Assembly (NCBI GenBank): GCA_023386955.1
Contig: JAEWIS010000017.1
Location: 78,314-142,313 of the forward strand
Source of the DNA: Bacillota bacterium
Lineage (GTDB): Bacteria; Bacillota; Bacilli; Paenibacillales; NBRC-103111
Reading direction: 5' to 3'
Length of the DNA stretch: 64,000 nt
Under the pieces are notes generated by a model. It made no database searches and had not been told where the DNA came from. It saw nothing but the letters and a program-made list of their open reading frames with translations. The number at the start of each line of letters is the position of its first letter. Within the stretch, counting starts at the first letter, position 1. Below, in pieces: positions 36,258-46,241 of this stretch. Position numbers and translations under genes: made by a program.

Positions 36258-36962
36258 TTAATGCCCCTGAGTCAGACCCGGAGACACCCCCGCAGGTTTG
36301 CCAGACAGCAAGAGGCCAATCCCCCACAGGAGCTTAATCGCGATATCGATATATACAACCACATCAAATGAAATATCCGCCATCCATATCCCTGCCAGCG
36401 CATTAACCGTCAACAGGATAGCCAGCAGAAACATGGATCGTCCATGCACCCATGCCATCGGAACAAAATACAGCCCAATCGCCAGAAAAGCACCCAGCCA
36501 GACCAGCCGGAAATTCCCGTCCCCGAAATGGGGGCCCCCAACCAGTAGCATGACCACAAACATAAAAATGATGGAGGCAAGCGTCAGCTTGTTTTGTCTG
36601 GAGGTTGGCGGTCCGTAGGAAAGCTTTCGGGCTAATTTTTTATTGGATAGAATGCCGAAACCCCTGCCATATAGCCGAATGAAAACACGGGCATGGAAAT
36701 AAGCTGGCTCCCCCCGACAAGCTTCCCGATCAGGATGACCGCGGCCACCCAAACCAGCCAGGGTGTGTTTGCAAACTCCGAGGGGAGCAAATTTTGCCGA
36801 ATTTTCGTTCCAAACAAGGCACTTTCGTGAAGGCGTACCGGGGGTACGTCAAACGGAAGTAACGCGGGATGGGGCGAAAAGACGGTGAAAGGTGCCCTCA
36901 AGCGGGTTTGCAAACACAGCCTAAACCCCACATACCCTTTTGTTCAAAAACGCTGCCTTCAT
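36258..36962 (-). pseudogene. Disrupted small membrane-protein gene (DUF6609-like)
   Basis: A start ATG at 36962 with AAAGGAGGAG upstream reads MKAAFLNKRVCGV and then meets TAG at the edge of a 163-bp inverted-repeat insertion. Beyond the insertion the protein resumes as WLVWVAAVILIGKLVGG up to SFGYMAG, then a frameshift in a GGGG run (36650s) leads into FGILSNKKLARKLSYG and four more membrane spans to a stop at 36258. Restoring one G and removing the insertion gives a continuous protein of about 180 residues with some five membrane spans. The family name is uncertain. The gene is clearly broken twice, unless the one-base loss is a sequencing error. Confidence 0.75.
36760..36922. mobile_element. 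MITE-like inverted-repeat element inside a membrane-protein gene
   Basis: Terminal arms AGGGTGTGTTTGCAAAC (36760-36776) and, inverted, AGGCTGTGTTTGCAAAC (36922-36906) match at 16 of 17 positions, and GAGGG follows inside both. The 163-bp interior has no coding capacity and carries a small palindrome (CGTACC-GGGG-type, around 36835-36850). It splits a gene whose halves are recognisable on both sides, which marks it as an insertion. I see no clear target duplication and no transposase nearby. Confidence 0.65.
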
Positions 36963-36997
36963 TGCCCGCTCCTCCTTTGTTTCCCCTCATCCAACCA

Positions 36998-37034
36998 AAA
37001 AGCGCCCGGGCTCCGCAAGCAGAGTCCAGGGCGC
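36998..37034 (-). terminator. Terminator of the ilv-leu operon
   Basis: GCGCCC (37002 on) pairs with GGGCGC (ending 37034), with inner GGCTC/GAGTC pairing, followed by TTTTT on the minus strand. Confidence 0.85.
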
Positions 37035-37054
37035 ATTTGATGTGTTGATTGGCA

Positions 37055-38602
37055 TTAAATCAGCGTAACATTGTTCCGGCTGGCGGTTTGGCTGGAGCGT
37101 TTGTCCAACAGCCGGTTGACGGCATGGACGTACGCTTTGGCACTGGCCTCCAGAATGTCAGTGCTGATGCCGCGGCCGGAGACCGCGATGCCATTTTGGC
37201 GGAGCACCACATGAACCTCACCCAGGGCATCCTTCCCCTGGGAAACGGATTTGATGGAGTAGTCGCCGAGCTCCACCTCTTCCTTGGTCACCTTGTCGAT
37301 GGCCTTGTAAATGGCATCTACCGAGCCGTTGCCGATGGCCACCTCGTCGAACACCTCGCCGTCCAGCGTGCGGATGCGAACCGTAGCTGTAGGCACCGAC
37401 TGGTTGCCGTAGGACACCTGCATGGTTTCCAGCGTAAAGGCCTCAGGTATGGACGCGAGCTTCTCGTCCAGAAGAGCGCGGATATCCTCGTCGCCGACTT
37501 CCTTCTTCTTGTCTGCCAGATCTTTGAACTTGGCGAAGGCCGCGTTCAGGGCATCCTCCGCCAGGTCATAGCCCAGGTCGATGAGCTTCTCCCGGAAAGC
37601 ATGGCGGCCGGAGTGTTTGCCCAGCACCAGCTTGCTCTCCTTCAGCCCGATGGTCTCGGGGGAGATGATCTCATAGGTGGTTTTTTCCTTCAGCATACCG
37701 TCCTGGTGGATGCCGGACTCGTGGGCGAAGGCGTTAGCCCCTACAATGGCTTTGTTCCCGGGAACCACCATGCCGGTGAGCTTGCTCACCAGGCGGCTGG
37801 TACGGGCGATTTCGTCCAGCTGCAAGCCGGTTTTGGCCTGGAAAAAGTCCTGGCGGGTGTTAAGCGCCATGGCGACCTCCTCGATGGCCGTGTTGCCGGC
37901 CCGTTCACCGATGCCGTTTACGGTGCCTTCAATCTGGTCGGCGCCGTTGAGAATGGCGGCCAGGGCATTGGCGGTAGCCATCCCCAGGTCATCATGGCAG
38001 TGGGCGGAGAGCTGGATTTTTTCGATGCCGGGCACATTCTCCTTCAACGTCTTGAAGATGTTGCCGAACTCCGCCGGATACAGATAGCCTACCGTATCGG
38101 GGATATTGACCACCGTGGCTCCCGCCCGGATGGCCATGTCCGTCACCTCACACAGGAAGTCCAGCTCCGTGCGTCCGGCGTCCTCCGGGGAGAACTCCAC
38201 CTTGCTGAAAAATTGGCGCGCATACCGGATGGCGGCCTCCGCGGTTTCCAGCACCTGATGCTTCTCCATCTTCAGCTTGTACTTCCGGTGGATGGGCGAG
38301 GAGGCCAGGAAGAGATGGAGGCAAGGGTCCTGGGCGCCCTTCAGCGCCTCCCATGCCGCGTCGATATCCTGCATCCGGGAACGGGACAAACCGATGATGG
38401 TGGAGTTCCTTACTGCACCGGCCACCGCCTGTACAGCGGCAGAATCACCCGGGGAAGCGGCGGGGAAGCCTGCTTCGATCCGGTCCACCTTCAGCCGCTC
38501 CAGTTGGAGGGCAATCTCCACCTTCTCCTCCGTGTTCAGGTTTACACCAGGCGACTGCTCGCCATCCCGGAGTGTGGTGTCAAAAATATAAATTTTCCGC
38601 AT
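37055..38602 (-). CDS. leuA: 2-isopropylmalate synthase
   Basis: The protein has 515 residues starting at [16 protein letters not shown], where GGAGGTG lies 7 nt upstream; the open frame runs further but without protein character. It catalyses the first step of leucine synthesis, condensing acetyl-CoA with 2-oxoisovalerate. The TIM-barrel signature [12 protein letters not shown], the metal-binding '[14 protein letters not shown]', and '[15 protein letters not shown]' are present. The C-terminal regulatory domain (LeuA dimer, about residues 365-510) that binds leucine for feedback inhibition is also present. It is last in the operon, 96 nt after ilvC. Confidence 0.95.
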   Translation of the reverse strand: MRKIYIFDTTLRDGEQSPGVNLNTEEKVEIALQLERLKVDRIEAGFPAASPGDSAAVQAVAGAVRNSTIIGLSRSRMQDIDAAWEALKGAQDPCLHLFLASSPIHRKYKLKMEKHQVLETAEAAIRYARQFFSKVEFSPEDAGRTELDFLCEVTDMAIRAGATVVNIPDTVGYLYPAEFGNIFKTLKENVPGIEKIQLSAHCHDDLGMATANALAAILNGADQIEGTVNGIGERAGNTAIEEVAMALNTRQDFFQAKTGLQLDEIARTSRLVSKLTGMVVPGNKAIVGANAFAHESGIHQDGMLKEKTTYEIISPETIGLKESKLVLGKHSGRHAFREKLIDLGYDLAEDALNAAFAKFKDLADKKKEVGDEDIRALLDEKLASIPEAFTLETMQVSYGNQSVPTATVRIRTLDGEVFDEVAIGNGSVDAIYKAIDKVTKEEVELGDYSIKSVSQGKDALGEVHVVLRQNGIAVSGRGISTDILEASAKAYVHAVNRLLDKRSSQTASRNNVTLI

Positions 38603-38698
38603 GATCATCACCTCCAGGAAATGTGCCCCATTATCGGGGAAAACGGCCTGCGCATGATGCACAGGCCGCATGTCCGGCTGATGGCCGGGGGTGGAAGC

Positions 38699-39736
<1,038 letters not shown>

Positions 39737-39796
39737 TCAAGTCCCTCCGAAGCGGACGCCGCAGAAGACGGTGGACACGGGCTGGCTGTGGGGCCG

Positions 39797-39935
39797 CTCA
39801 ACTTCAACGTCTCTTAGCGAGGACTCCCTTGGAAGCCTGCCGCCAACTTCACAACGTCTCTTAGCGAGGACACCCTGGGGAGCCCCCCGCCAACTTCAAC
39901 GTCTCTTAGCGAGATGCCTTTGGGGCCACCGCCTG
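39797..39935. repeat. Three tandem copies of a 45-47-nt repeat upstream of ilvC
   Basis: The core ACGTCTCTTAGCGAG occurs at 39807, 39854 and 39899 (steps of 47 and 45 nt). Each copy is preceded by CCAACTTCA-like sequence and followed by a CCTTGGGG-type stretch. The core contains a CTC-TTAGC-GAG mini-hairpin. It lies in the ilvC leader (about 110-250 nt before the start). Confidence 0.75.
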
Positions 39936-40158
39936 CCACTCCACGCTGCCCGTCTTCTCGGGCGTCCGCTCCCGGATAGGGAGGCTTGTAATTAAACCCT
40001 ATTATAACTCCAATCATGTAAAGCATTAAAGTGGGAAAATTAAATTTAGCAACTAGTTAGCATCAATTGATGTAAGAATTCGCTTTTCCAGAGATTCTTA
40101 CCGGAGCAGGGAACGCTCGAATCCGCCAACTTTCTCTGCGAACCCCGGGGTTCTACTT

Positions 40159-40548
40159 TCTAACGGAGCTGAGAAGCGCTTAGAAGGGAAAATTCGTCTT
40201 CTTCAGTTCCGTAACGGAACTGAGACGCCCTTAAACACTATTTTTACTCTCAGATCCGCCTCATTTGCCCCGTAAGAGTCGCATAGTTCCGTTAGAATAC
40301 AAACGGTGCGATTTTAGCCGGCTAAGGGTCACTGAGTTCCGTTAGCGTCCCAAGGCCATCGTAGCTTTGCAGGTAAATGCCACAGAGTTCCGTTTGAGTG
40401 GAATCAACGCGATTCGTCGGCTAAGGATTGCTGAGTTCCGTTAGAACCCAGCATAGGGGAGTTGAACCGCTAAGCGTTGTAGGGTTCCGATCGCGTCGTA
40501 CAGACTTCGGTGTTTTGCCGATAAGGGCTGCTGAGTTCCGTTAGTGTC
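40159..40548. repeat. Intergenic repeat cluster E, eight words at about 50-nt pitch
   Basis: Two TAACGGA words (40161, 40212) are followed by six inverted TTCCGTT-type words starting at 40287, 40337, 40388, 40436, 40485 and 40536. The steps are 51, then 50, 51, 48, 49 and 51 nt. The longer consensus is GCTAAGGNTNCTGAGTTCC then GTTAG. Spacers share a GCGATTTT-GCCG core. This is the longest cluster of the window. It occupies the ilvH-ilvC gap, with an extra GC-rich hairpin at 40578-40608 just after ilvH that has no U tract. Confidence 0.85.
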
Positions 40549-40628
40549 CCGGCCAACGCAGCCAACCTAGCGTCTAGGCCGCCGGAGTCAAACGTAAGCT
40601 CCGGCAGCCGTTCCTGCTCAACAAAATT

Positions 40629-41129
40629 CTACTTAACCGCCCCACGCACCATCGCTGTGGCTCCCGTGCGGGACAGCTCCTTGATCCGGTAGGGGCGCAG
40701 CACCTCGACCATGGCGTCGATTTTTTCGGAATCGCCCACCACCTGCACGATCATACTGCTGGGGCCGATGTCCACCACCGAGGCGCGGAAGGTTTCCACG
40801 ATGCTCACAATCTCGGGGCGGGCGGAGGGTTCGGCATGGACCTTGATCAGGGCAAGCTCCCGGGCCACCATGGGGTTGGCGCTCAGGTCCACCACCTTGA
40901 TGACGTCGATGATCTTGTACAGCTGCTTTTCCACCTGCTCCATAGTCTTATCGTCGCCAGTGGTCACGATAACCATGCGGGAGAGCCCCTTTTCCTCGGA
41001 TTCCCCCACCGTTATGCTTTCGATATTAAAGCCCCGCCGGCCGAAGAGGCCGGACACCCGCTGCAGGACCCCGGGCTGGTCATTCACAAGAACTGATATA
41101 GTGTGCTTCGTTGGCTTCATCCACTTCAT
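40629..41129 (-). CDS. ilvH: Acetolactate synthase small (regulatory) subunit
   Basis: This 166-residue protein has an N-terminal ACT domain (HTISVLVNDQPGVLQRVSGLF) that binds valine and a C-terminal ALS small-subunit domain. It activates IlvB and confers feedback inhibition. The start overlaps the end of ilvB by about 50 nt in another frame; an ATG three codons later (MKPTKHT) is also possible, and GGGGG lies before both. The strong overlap implies translational coupling for equal subunit amounts. Confidence 0.93.
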   Translation of the reverse strand: MKWMKPTKHTISVLVNDQPGVLQRVSGLFGRRGFNIESITVGESEEKGLSRMVIVTTGDDKTMEQVEKQLYKIIDVIKVVDLSANPMVARELALIKVHAEPSARPEIVSIVETFRASVVDIGPSSMIVQVVGDSEKIDAMVEVLRPYRIKELSRTGATAMVRGAVK

Positions 41130-42867
41130 CCCCCATCAGCATCTCATCTATCGTGCTTCCAACTGTAACCATGGGATAAACATTCTCATGCTTGCGGACC
41201 ACAAACTCCACCAGAACCGGACCGTCGGTATCCATGGCTTCCTGCCAGGCCGCCCGGGCTTCCTCTTTGTTCCGGGCCCGCAACCCCTTCACCCCGTAAG
41301 CCTCCGCCAGCTTCACAAAGTCGGGGCTGCCCGCCAGATCGATATGGCTGTAGCGGTTATCGTAGATGAGCTCCTGCCACTGCCGGACCATCCCAAGCAC
41401 CTGATTGTTGATAACCACAATCTTCACCGGGATTTTATTGAGGGCGCAAACTGCCAGCTCCTGGGAGCACATCTGCATACCGCCGTCACCGTTGACGGAG
41501 ATAACCAACCGGTCCGGATTGCCCATTTGGGCTCCGATCGCCGAAGGGAAGCCAAAACCCATCGTACCCAGTCCGCCGGAGGTAACCAATGCACGGGGAT
41601 GGTTGAACTTGTAATATTGAGCAACCCACATCTGGTGCTGGCCTACGTCGGTGGTGACGATGGCTTCACCGTTGGTGGTGTCATGCAGCATTTCGATGAC
41701 CCATTGGGGCTTCAGCTCTTTGTCCGAATCGTTATAGCGCAGGGGGAAATTCCGTTTACTTTCGGCGATCTCCGCGATCCAGGCCTCCGAGTTGGCGCGT
41801 TTAGCCTTGGTGTTGGCGTAAGCCAGCACGTACTTCACATCGCCTACACAGGGAATCTCTGTAGGTACGTTCTTGCCGATTTCCGCCGGGTCCACATCGA
41901 TGTGGGCAATCTTCGCCTTGGGGGCAAAACCCGCCAGCTTGGAGGTTACCCGGTCGTCGAAACGGGCGCCGATGGAGATGAGCAGGTCCGCATTCTGGAT
42001 GGCTTTATTGGCGGTAAAAGTTCCGTGCATACCGGGCATGCCCATCCACAGCTCGTGGGCGCTGGGGAAGCCGCCAAGGCCAAGCAGAGTAGTAGTGACG
42101 GGAATCCGGGTTTTGTCCACGAATTCGATAAGCTCTGCAGAGGCTCCTGCGTAGACAACGCCGCCTCCGGCGAGAATGACGGGGCGTTCAGCCTTTTCGA
42201 TGGCCGCCAGGATTTTCTCTACCTGCTTTTTATTCGGATCGGTGGTGGGGTTGTAGCCCCGGATACTGATTTTATCGTTAATGGCCGGTTTAAATACAGT
42301 TGTATGGGACGAGATGTCCTTGGGAATGTCGATGAGCACGGGGCCCTTGCGTCCCGTATTGGCAATATGGAAGGCCTCATGAATCACCCGCGGCAGGTCC
42401 TCCACGTTGCGCACCAGATAGTTGTGCTTGGTAATCGGCATGGTGATGCCGGTAATATCCGCTTCCTGGAAGGCATCGGTACCAATGAGTGGGGTTGCCA
42501 CGTTGCCCGTAATGACCACCAGCGGCACAGAATCCATATAGGCGGTGGCGATGCCGGTTACCAGGTTAGTTGCACCAGGGCCGGAGGTGGCGATACAAAC
42601 GCCCACTTCACCGGTGGTGCGGGCATAACCGTCGGCTGCATGGATGGCGCCTTGCTCATGGCGGGTTAAAAGATGTTTAAAGTCGGGATTGTTGTGCATG
42701 GCGTCATAAATGTATAGGACCGCTCCACCAGGATAGCCGAAGACGCATTCCACACCTTCCAGCAAGAGGCAGCGAAGCAATATTTCCGAGCCGGAAATCA
42801 CATCGGGCGCCAGCAGCCTTTCTCTCAGTTCCCCATTCAGCACCTTAGCCTGATTTTCGATACTCAT
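41080..42867 (-). CDS. ilvB: Acetolactate synthase large (catalytic) subunit
   Basis: The protein has 595 residues from MSIENQAKV, with GGGGAGG 6 nt upstream; an earlier ATG lacks such a site. It is a thiamine-diphosphate enzyme: the catalytic Glu is in 'LTRHEQGAIHAADGYAR', the FAD-binding middle domain is present, and the ThDP-Mg motif is 'VNGDGGMQMCSQELAVCALN'. It makes acetolactate or acetohydroxybutyrate from pyruvate. It is first in the ilvB-ilvH-ilvC-leuA operon, whose leader contains a leucine T-box. Confidence 0.95.
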   Translation of the reverse strand: MSIENQAKVLNGELRERLLAPDVISGSEILLRCLLLEGVECVFGYPGGAVLYIYDAMHNNPDFKHLLTRHEQGAIHAADGYARTTGEVGVCIATSGPGATNLVTGIATAYMDSVPLVVITGNVATPLIGTDAFQEADITGITMPITKHNYLVRNVEDLPRVIHEAFHIANTGRKGPVLIDIPKDISSHTTVFKPAINDKISIRGYNPTTDPNKKQVEKILAAIEKAERPVILAGGGVVYAGASAELIEFVDKTRIPVTTTLLGLGGFPSAHELWMGMPGMHGTFTANKAIQNADLLISIGARFDDRVTSKLAGFAPKAKIAHIDVDPAEIGKNVPTEIPCVGDVKYVLAYANTKAKRANSEAWIAEIAESKRNFPLRYNDSDKELKPQWVIEMLHDTTNGEAIVTTDVGQHQMWVAQYYKFNHPRALVTSGGLGTMGFGFPSAIGAQMGNPDRLVISVNGDGGMQMCSQELAVCALNKIPVKIVVINNQVLGMVRQWQELIYDNRYSHIDLAGSPDFVKLAEAYGVKGLRARNKEEARAAWQEAMDTDGPVLVEFVVRKHENVYPMVTVGSTIDEMLMGDEVDEANEAHYISSCE

Positions 42868-42924
42868 AGTGATCCTCCCCTCAATGTATGGAGCAAGCAT
42901 ATGTCAGCTGCTTCACCAGAAAAC

Positions 42925-43255
42925 CAAAAAACCCCTTCCGTCCCGACGCTAAAGAAGCGTACGAAGGGACGAAAGGGGTTAGCTTCCGTGGTACCACCCA
43001 TGGTTTGCGGCCGCTCTCGCGAACGGCAGCCTTGACAAGTACGAGCACCGCGCATGCAGCGGTCCTGATACTCCGACACGGTAACGTGTGTCCTCCCGGT
43101 TCCCCCTAATAGCCATATCCGGTTTTGCCTCCGTATATGCTTTTCAGGAAAACAGCTCCGAGGTGAGCTCGTTAATAAGGGATTAAGGCATTGGTCTCAG
43201 CTAACCCGCTGCTCTCTGGTTCATAAGAGCCCTTATCACTTCGTCCTCATCATAG
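42925..43255 (-). promoter_or_regulatory. Leucine T-box leader of the ilv-leu operon
   Basis: On the minus strand: Stem I begins near 43251, the AGAGAG motif lies in the 43192-43221 region, and the specifier loop reads GAG-CTC-ACC, giving specifier CUC (Leu) at 43167-43165. The T-box sequence TGGGTGGTACCACGG runs from 43000 to 42986. The terminator is AACCCCTTTCGTCCC (42980-42966) pairing with GGGACGGAAGGGGTT (42943-42929), followed by T6. Uncharged tRNA-Leu should allow read-through. The same specifier controls ilvB in B. subtilis. Confidence 0.92.
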
Positions 43256-43287
43256 CCGTTGCAGCAATTTTCTTAATATTGAGGATT

Positions 43288-43316
43288 ATTATAGGCAACA
43301 TTACTCGGTGTGTCAA
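43288..43316 (-). promoter_or_regulatory. Sigma-A promoter of the ilv-leu operon
   Basis: TTGACA (43316-43311), a 17-nt spacer and TATAAT (43293-43288): a perfect consensus promoter about 35 nt before the T-box. Confidence 0.92.
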
Positions 43317-43420
43317 GGGTGATTCCGGAAAAAAATCGGAGTAAAAAATTCCCGCCGCCAAGGCAAATCACGGCTGAGAATGGCTGACCCGCCTTATCTC
43401 CGGGTTGTAACCGTCTACAC

Positions 43421-43605
43421 GAAATGCAAAACTGCAGTTATTTTGGGCGTTTCATGTCACAAATGCAGCCTTAACTGCAAAACTGCAGTTATTTCACTAA
43501 GCCGGTGGGGCAAACGGGATTTTCGAGTAAAATAAATGTATTTTTGCAGGATGGAGCATAGTTTGGAGCGGGAGACGGCAAATAACTGCACTTTTGCAGC
43601 TGAGA
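43421..43605. repeat. Intergenic repeat cluster F (AACTGCAGTT word)
   Basis: AACTGCAGTTATTT words start at 43430 and 43481 (51 nt apart). Two inverted words, ending in TTTTTGCAG (G at 43546) and AACTGCACTTTTGCAG (G at 43596), lie exactly 50 nt apart. The word is unrelated in sequence to clusters B-E but the two-plus-two inverted layout and pitch are the same. Immediately after it (43618-43650) is a short GTCCAGCC tandem repeat. Confidence 0.8.
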
Positions 43606-43617
43606 GGGTCATCTCCA

Positions 43618-43650
43618 GCCGTCCAGCCGTCCAGCCGTCCAGCCGCCCAG
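43618..43650. repeat. Short GTCCAGCC tandem repeat
   Basis: Three to four copies of GTCCAGCC with a one-base variation lie between cluster F and the 3' end of the 809-residue protein gene. Confidence 0.6.
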
Positions 43651-43687
43651 TCGCCCGACCAGCAGCAGCCTCCAGCACCAGTCAACC

Positions 43688-46120
43688 TTACGCCCTCCCG
43701 GCTTCCTCCACCACGAACAACCGCGCCTCCCCTGCGGGAAGCACCATGGTGAATCTTCCGCCCGCCAGCAGAATCTCGCCGGATGTGGCCAGCTCCCGGA
43801 GGAGAACGGCTGACGTACCGGCTGGAAGCTCACCTGCCGCACAGACCCCTTGCTCACCAAAATTGGCCGCCAGCAGATAACGCAGCCCGTCAGCACCCTT
43901 CACCAGCACCACCCGGACAGCTTCTGCCGCACCCTCCACAGAAATAGCAGCGCATCCCCCGCCTACAGCAAGTTCCCCCGTCTCCTGGGGACCGGCGTCC
44001 GCCAATACGGCAAAGCCCGTATCCACCAGCACCGTATCCGGCGGCATATCCCGCAGACTGTCCCAAAACGGGCTGCAGACTTCATTGGCATACAGCATAC
44101 CCAGCGTATCGGACTGATGCTTGTGCTTCAGGCCGATCTGCCTGCGGCCGGGACGGTACAAGGTCAGCGGCTCATCCCCGTAAGCCTGGACCACCCCCAG
44201 CCTTCCGTCCACATTCAGCCAACGCGAACCCGTGTTAATCCGCTGTCCGCTCCCCTGCTGATCCGTTTCAATTCGCTGTCCGTTCCCCTGCTGACTCGTA
44301 CCAATCCGCTGTCCGCTTCCTCCGGTCAGTCCCCCCATCCCGGCCCGCTCCTCCGCACCGTCTGCCGGGTTTGTCCCGTTCCTCCGCTCGGTGCCAATAT
44401 GCTCCCCGCCGCCAGCTCCCTCCAGCACTGCTTCGGTCTGCCCGTACCGGTACGTCCTGCGGCTGCCGTTGAACACATCGTTGGGCACATGGAGCAAAAG
44501 CCCCCGCACGGAGGAAATATAGCTGCGTGTGACGGTTTTGGCATATTGCAGAGCCACCACGGTGCAATCATCCGGCAGCGCGGCAACAGCCGTCTGCGAT
44601 ACCGCCAGCACATCCCGGCTCTGCTGCTCGGCCAGAAGCTCCCCGGAGCAGGCCAGTGCCTTGCCCCAGGTCACAAACCCGCCTTCAAACATCCGATGGG
44701 CATGGGATACCGTCTGATACTCATTCAACACCCCGGTTCCCCGGATCCGGCCCGCCAAATTATAACGCCACTCCGCCAGATCGCTGCCGTCCGCCGGCAG
44801 GCAGAGTCCCTGGGGCCCTTCGGCGGCCAGCCATGTCCAGGAGGCGATACGCCTCTCTCCCTTGACGAAGCAGGCCCCATGGTACGTGTCCTTCCAGACA
44901 TACGGTACAGCAGGCTTGTACAAGCCCCCCTCGTCCCAACCTCCGGGCAAGCGGTCAAACAGCCTCCGCCAATATGCGCCGTAGGACAAGCTCACCGCCC
45001 GGTCCGATTCCAGCCGGGTGTAATACAGGGGAGACACCCGCTTCAGCTCCGCACACCGGGCGGACAAATAGCTGCCGTCCCCATTGGCCGCCATTTCCGC
45101 CTGCACCTGCCCAAGCCAGCCCGCCTCCAGAGCCGGGCAATCCTCATCCCCGAACACATCCGCCGCCAGCAGCAGCGCAGGAAGCAAATAATCCTGGCAA
45201 TAGCAGTATCTCACCCGGGTATCTCCGCCCAAACGAATCAGCCGCCCGTCCGGGAACAGCATGGGTTTCACCGTGTCCCACAGCTCTCGCACATGATGGT
45301 ACAGCGCTTCAGGCGGAGCTATACCCAGCCCTTTGAAGGTAAAATGGAGCATGGCCGCATTGGACAGGCAGATGACCATATACCCCACATTCAGATACCC
45401 GTGGTGGTTCAAGGCATACGATTCCTCCAGGAAGTTATCCCCCACAAACCACTCCAATACCGGCCTGCCGTCAACCACAGCAGCCGACAGAGCATCGGAT
45501 GCAACCGATACAGCATTGACCAGAAAACGCGAACCCTTCTCCCTGTATGCCTCCGCCCGGGGTGTACCCGGATAAAGGGCGGCAGTACGGTGCAGCAGGC
45601 TGCCGTTCCACAGATTGGATTCCGGCTTATTGCGGCCGGATTCGTTCAAGGGATGGCCCAGAATCTCATAATGGTCCAAGAGCCAGTCGCTTTCCGACAC
45701 CAGCACCCTGCGCAGAAGCTCCCTGTCCTCTGCCGTCAGATGCTCTTCAATGGCCTCCACACCGTGCATCATCCGCTCCACGCCCAACGCACTGATCCAA
45801 GTATGCCCCCAGGAGGTGCCGTCCTCGCACTGATAACTCCCCTCCTCATGGCTCTCCAGCGTAAACCGGAGCATCCGCAATGCGCTGTCCAGCAGCTCTC
45901 TCCGGCTCATGCCGGTCCGGGTGCTGTCCGTCCCGGGGTCTGCAGCCAAAACGGCGATGGCGGCAAAAGCCTTTTGATGGGTCTGCATCCCCCAGCCGTT
46001 ATATCCGGTTCCGTAACAAAGCAGCTCCTTCCGCGCCGGAGGCGTATAGCAGTATTCCGTGAACGGCTTCACCCACGGCTCCAGCAAATGCAAATAATCC
46101 GCATGTCCAATCGTCCCCAT
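43688..46120 (-). CDS. Uncharacterised 810-residue protein, probably carbohydrate-active
   Basis: The start is placed at MGTIGHADYLHLLE, with GGGGTGG upstream; a frame 12 codons longer is open. I do not recognise a named family with certainty; it resembles DUF2264/heparinase-type proteins. The N-terminal half is a helical toroid with many Trp/Tyr/His residues ('CYGTGYNGWGMQTHQKAFAA', 'EDGTSWGHTWISALGVERMM'), and the C-terminal half is beta-rich. Around residues 597-632 there is a low-complexity insertion made of three units like GSGQRIGTSQQ, encoded by near-identical 33-nt DNA repeats. No signal peptide is present. It is divergent from an AraC regulator 121 nt away, which supports a role in using a plant or microbial glycan. 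Confidence 0.78.
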   Translation of the reverse strand: MGTIGHADYLHLLEPWVKPFTEYCYTPPARKELLCYGTGYNGWGMQTHQKAFAAIAVLAADPGTDSTRTGMSRRELLDSALRMLRFTLESHEEGSYQCEDGTSWGHTWISALGVERMMHGVEAIEEHLTAEDRELLRRVLVSESDWLLDHYEILGHPLNESGRNKPESNLWNGSLLHRTAALYPGTPRAEAYREKGSRFLVNAVSVASDALSAAVVDGRPVLEWFVGDNFLEESYALNHHGYLNVGYMVICLSNAAMLHFTFKGLGIAPPEALYHHVRELWDTVKPMLFPDGRLIRLGGDTRVRYCYCQDYLLPALLLAADVFGDEDCPALEAGWLGQVQAEMAANGDGSYLSARCAELKRVSPLYYTRLESDRAVSLSYGAYWRRLFDRLPGGWDEGGLYKPAVPYVWKDTYHGACFVKGERRIASWTWLAAEGPQGLCLPADGSDLAEWRYNLAGRIRGTGVLNEYQTVSHAHRMFEGGFVTWGKALACSGELLAEQQSRDVLAVSQTAVAALPDDCTVVALQYAKTVTRSYISSVRGLLLHVPNDVFNGSRRTYRYGQTEAVLEGAGGGEHIGTERRNGTNPADGAEERAGMGGLTGGSGQRIGTSQQGNGQRIETDQQGSGQRINTGSRWLNVDGRLGVVQAYGDEPLTLYRPGRRQIGLKHKHQSDTLGMLYANEVCSPFWDSLRDMPPDTVLVDTGFAVLADAGPQETGELAVGGGCAAISVEGAAEAVRVVLVKGADGLRYLLAANFGEQGVCAAGELPAGTSAVLLRELATSGEILLAGGRFTMVLPAGEARLFVVEEAGRA

Positions 46121-46241
46121 TCTTCCACCCCACTTGTAGAATTGGTTTCTCCACAATCCTGATTATAGGCCTGGAAGATAAGAACGTATTTAGGTATAGT
46201 AAGCTTATATTTGTATAAAACAAACCGAAGGGACCGCCGCC

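Noticed and set aside
40159..40548. CRISPR array, because words of about 25 nt recur at 50-nt spacing
   Set aside because: The repeats are degenerate, the orientation flips within clusters, spacers share a common core rather than being unique, and no cas gene is nearby.
43850..46162. 770-codon open frame on the + strand
   Set aside because: It is antisense to the 810-residue protein, rich in Pro/His/Gln as expected for a shadow frame, and has no start context.
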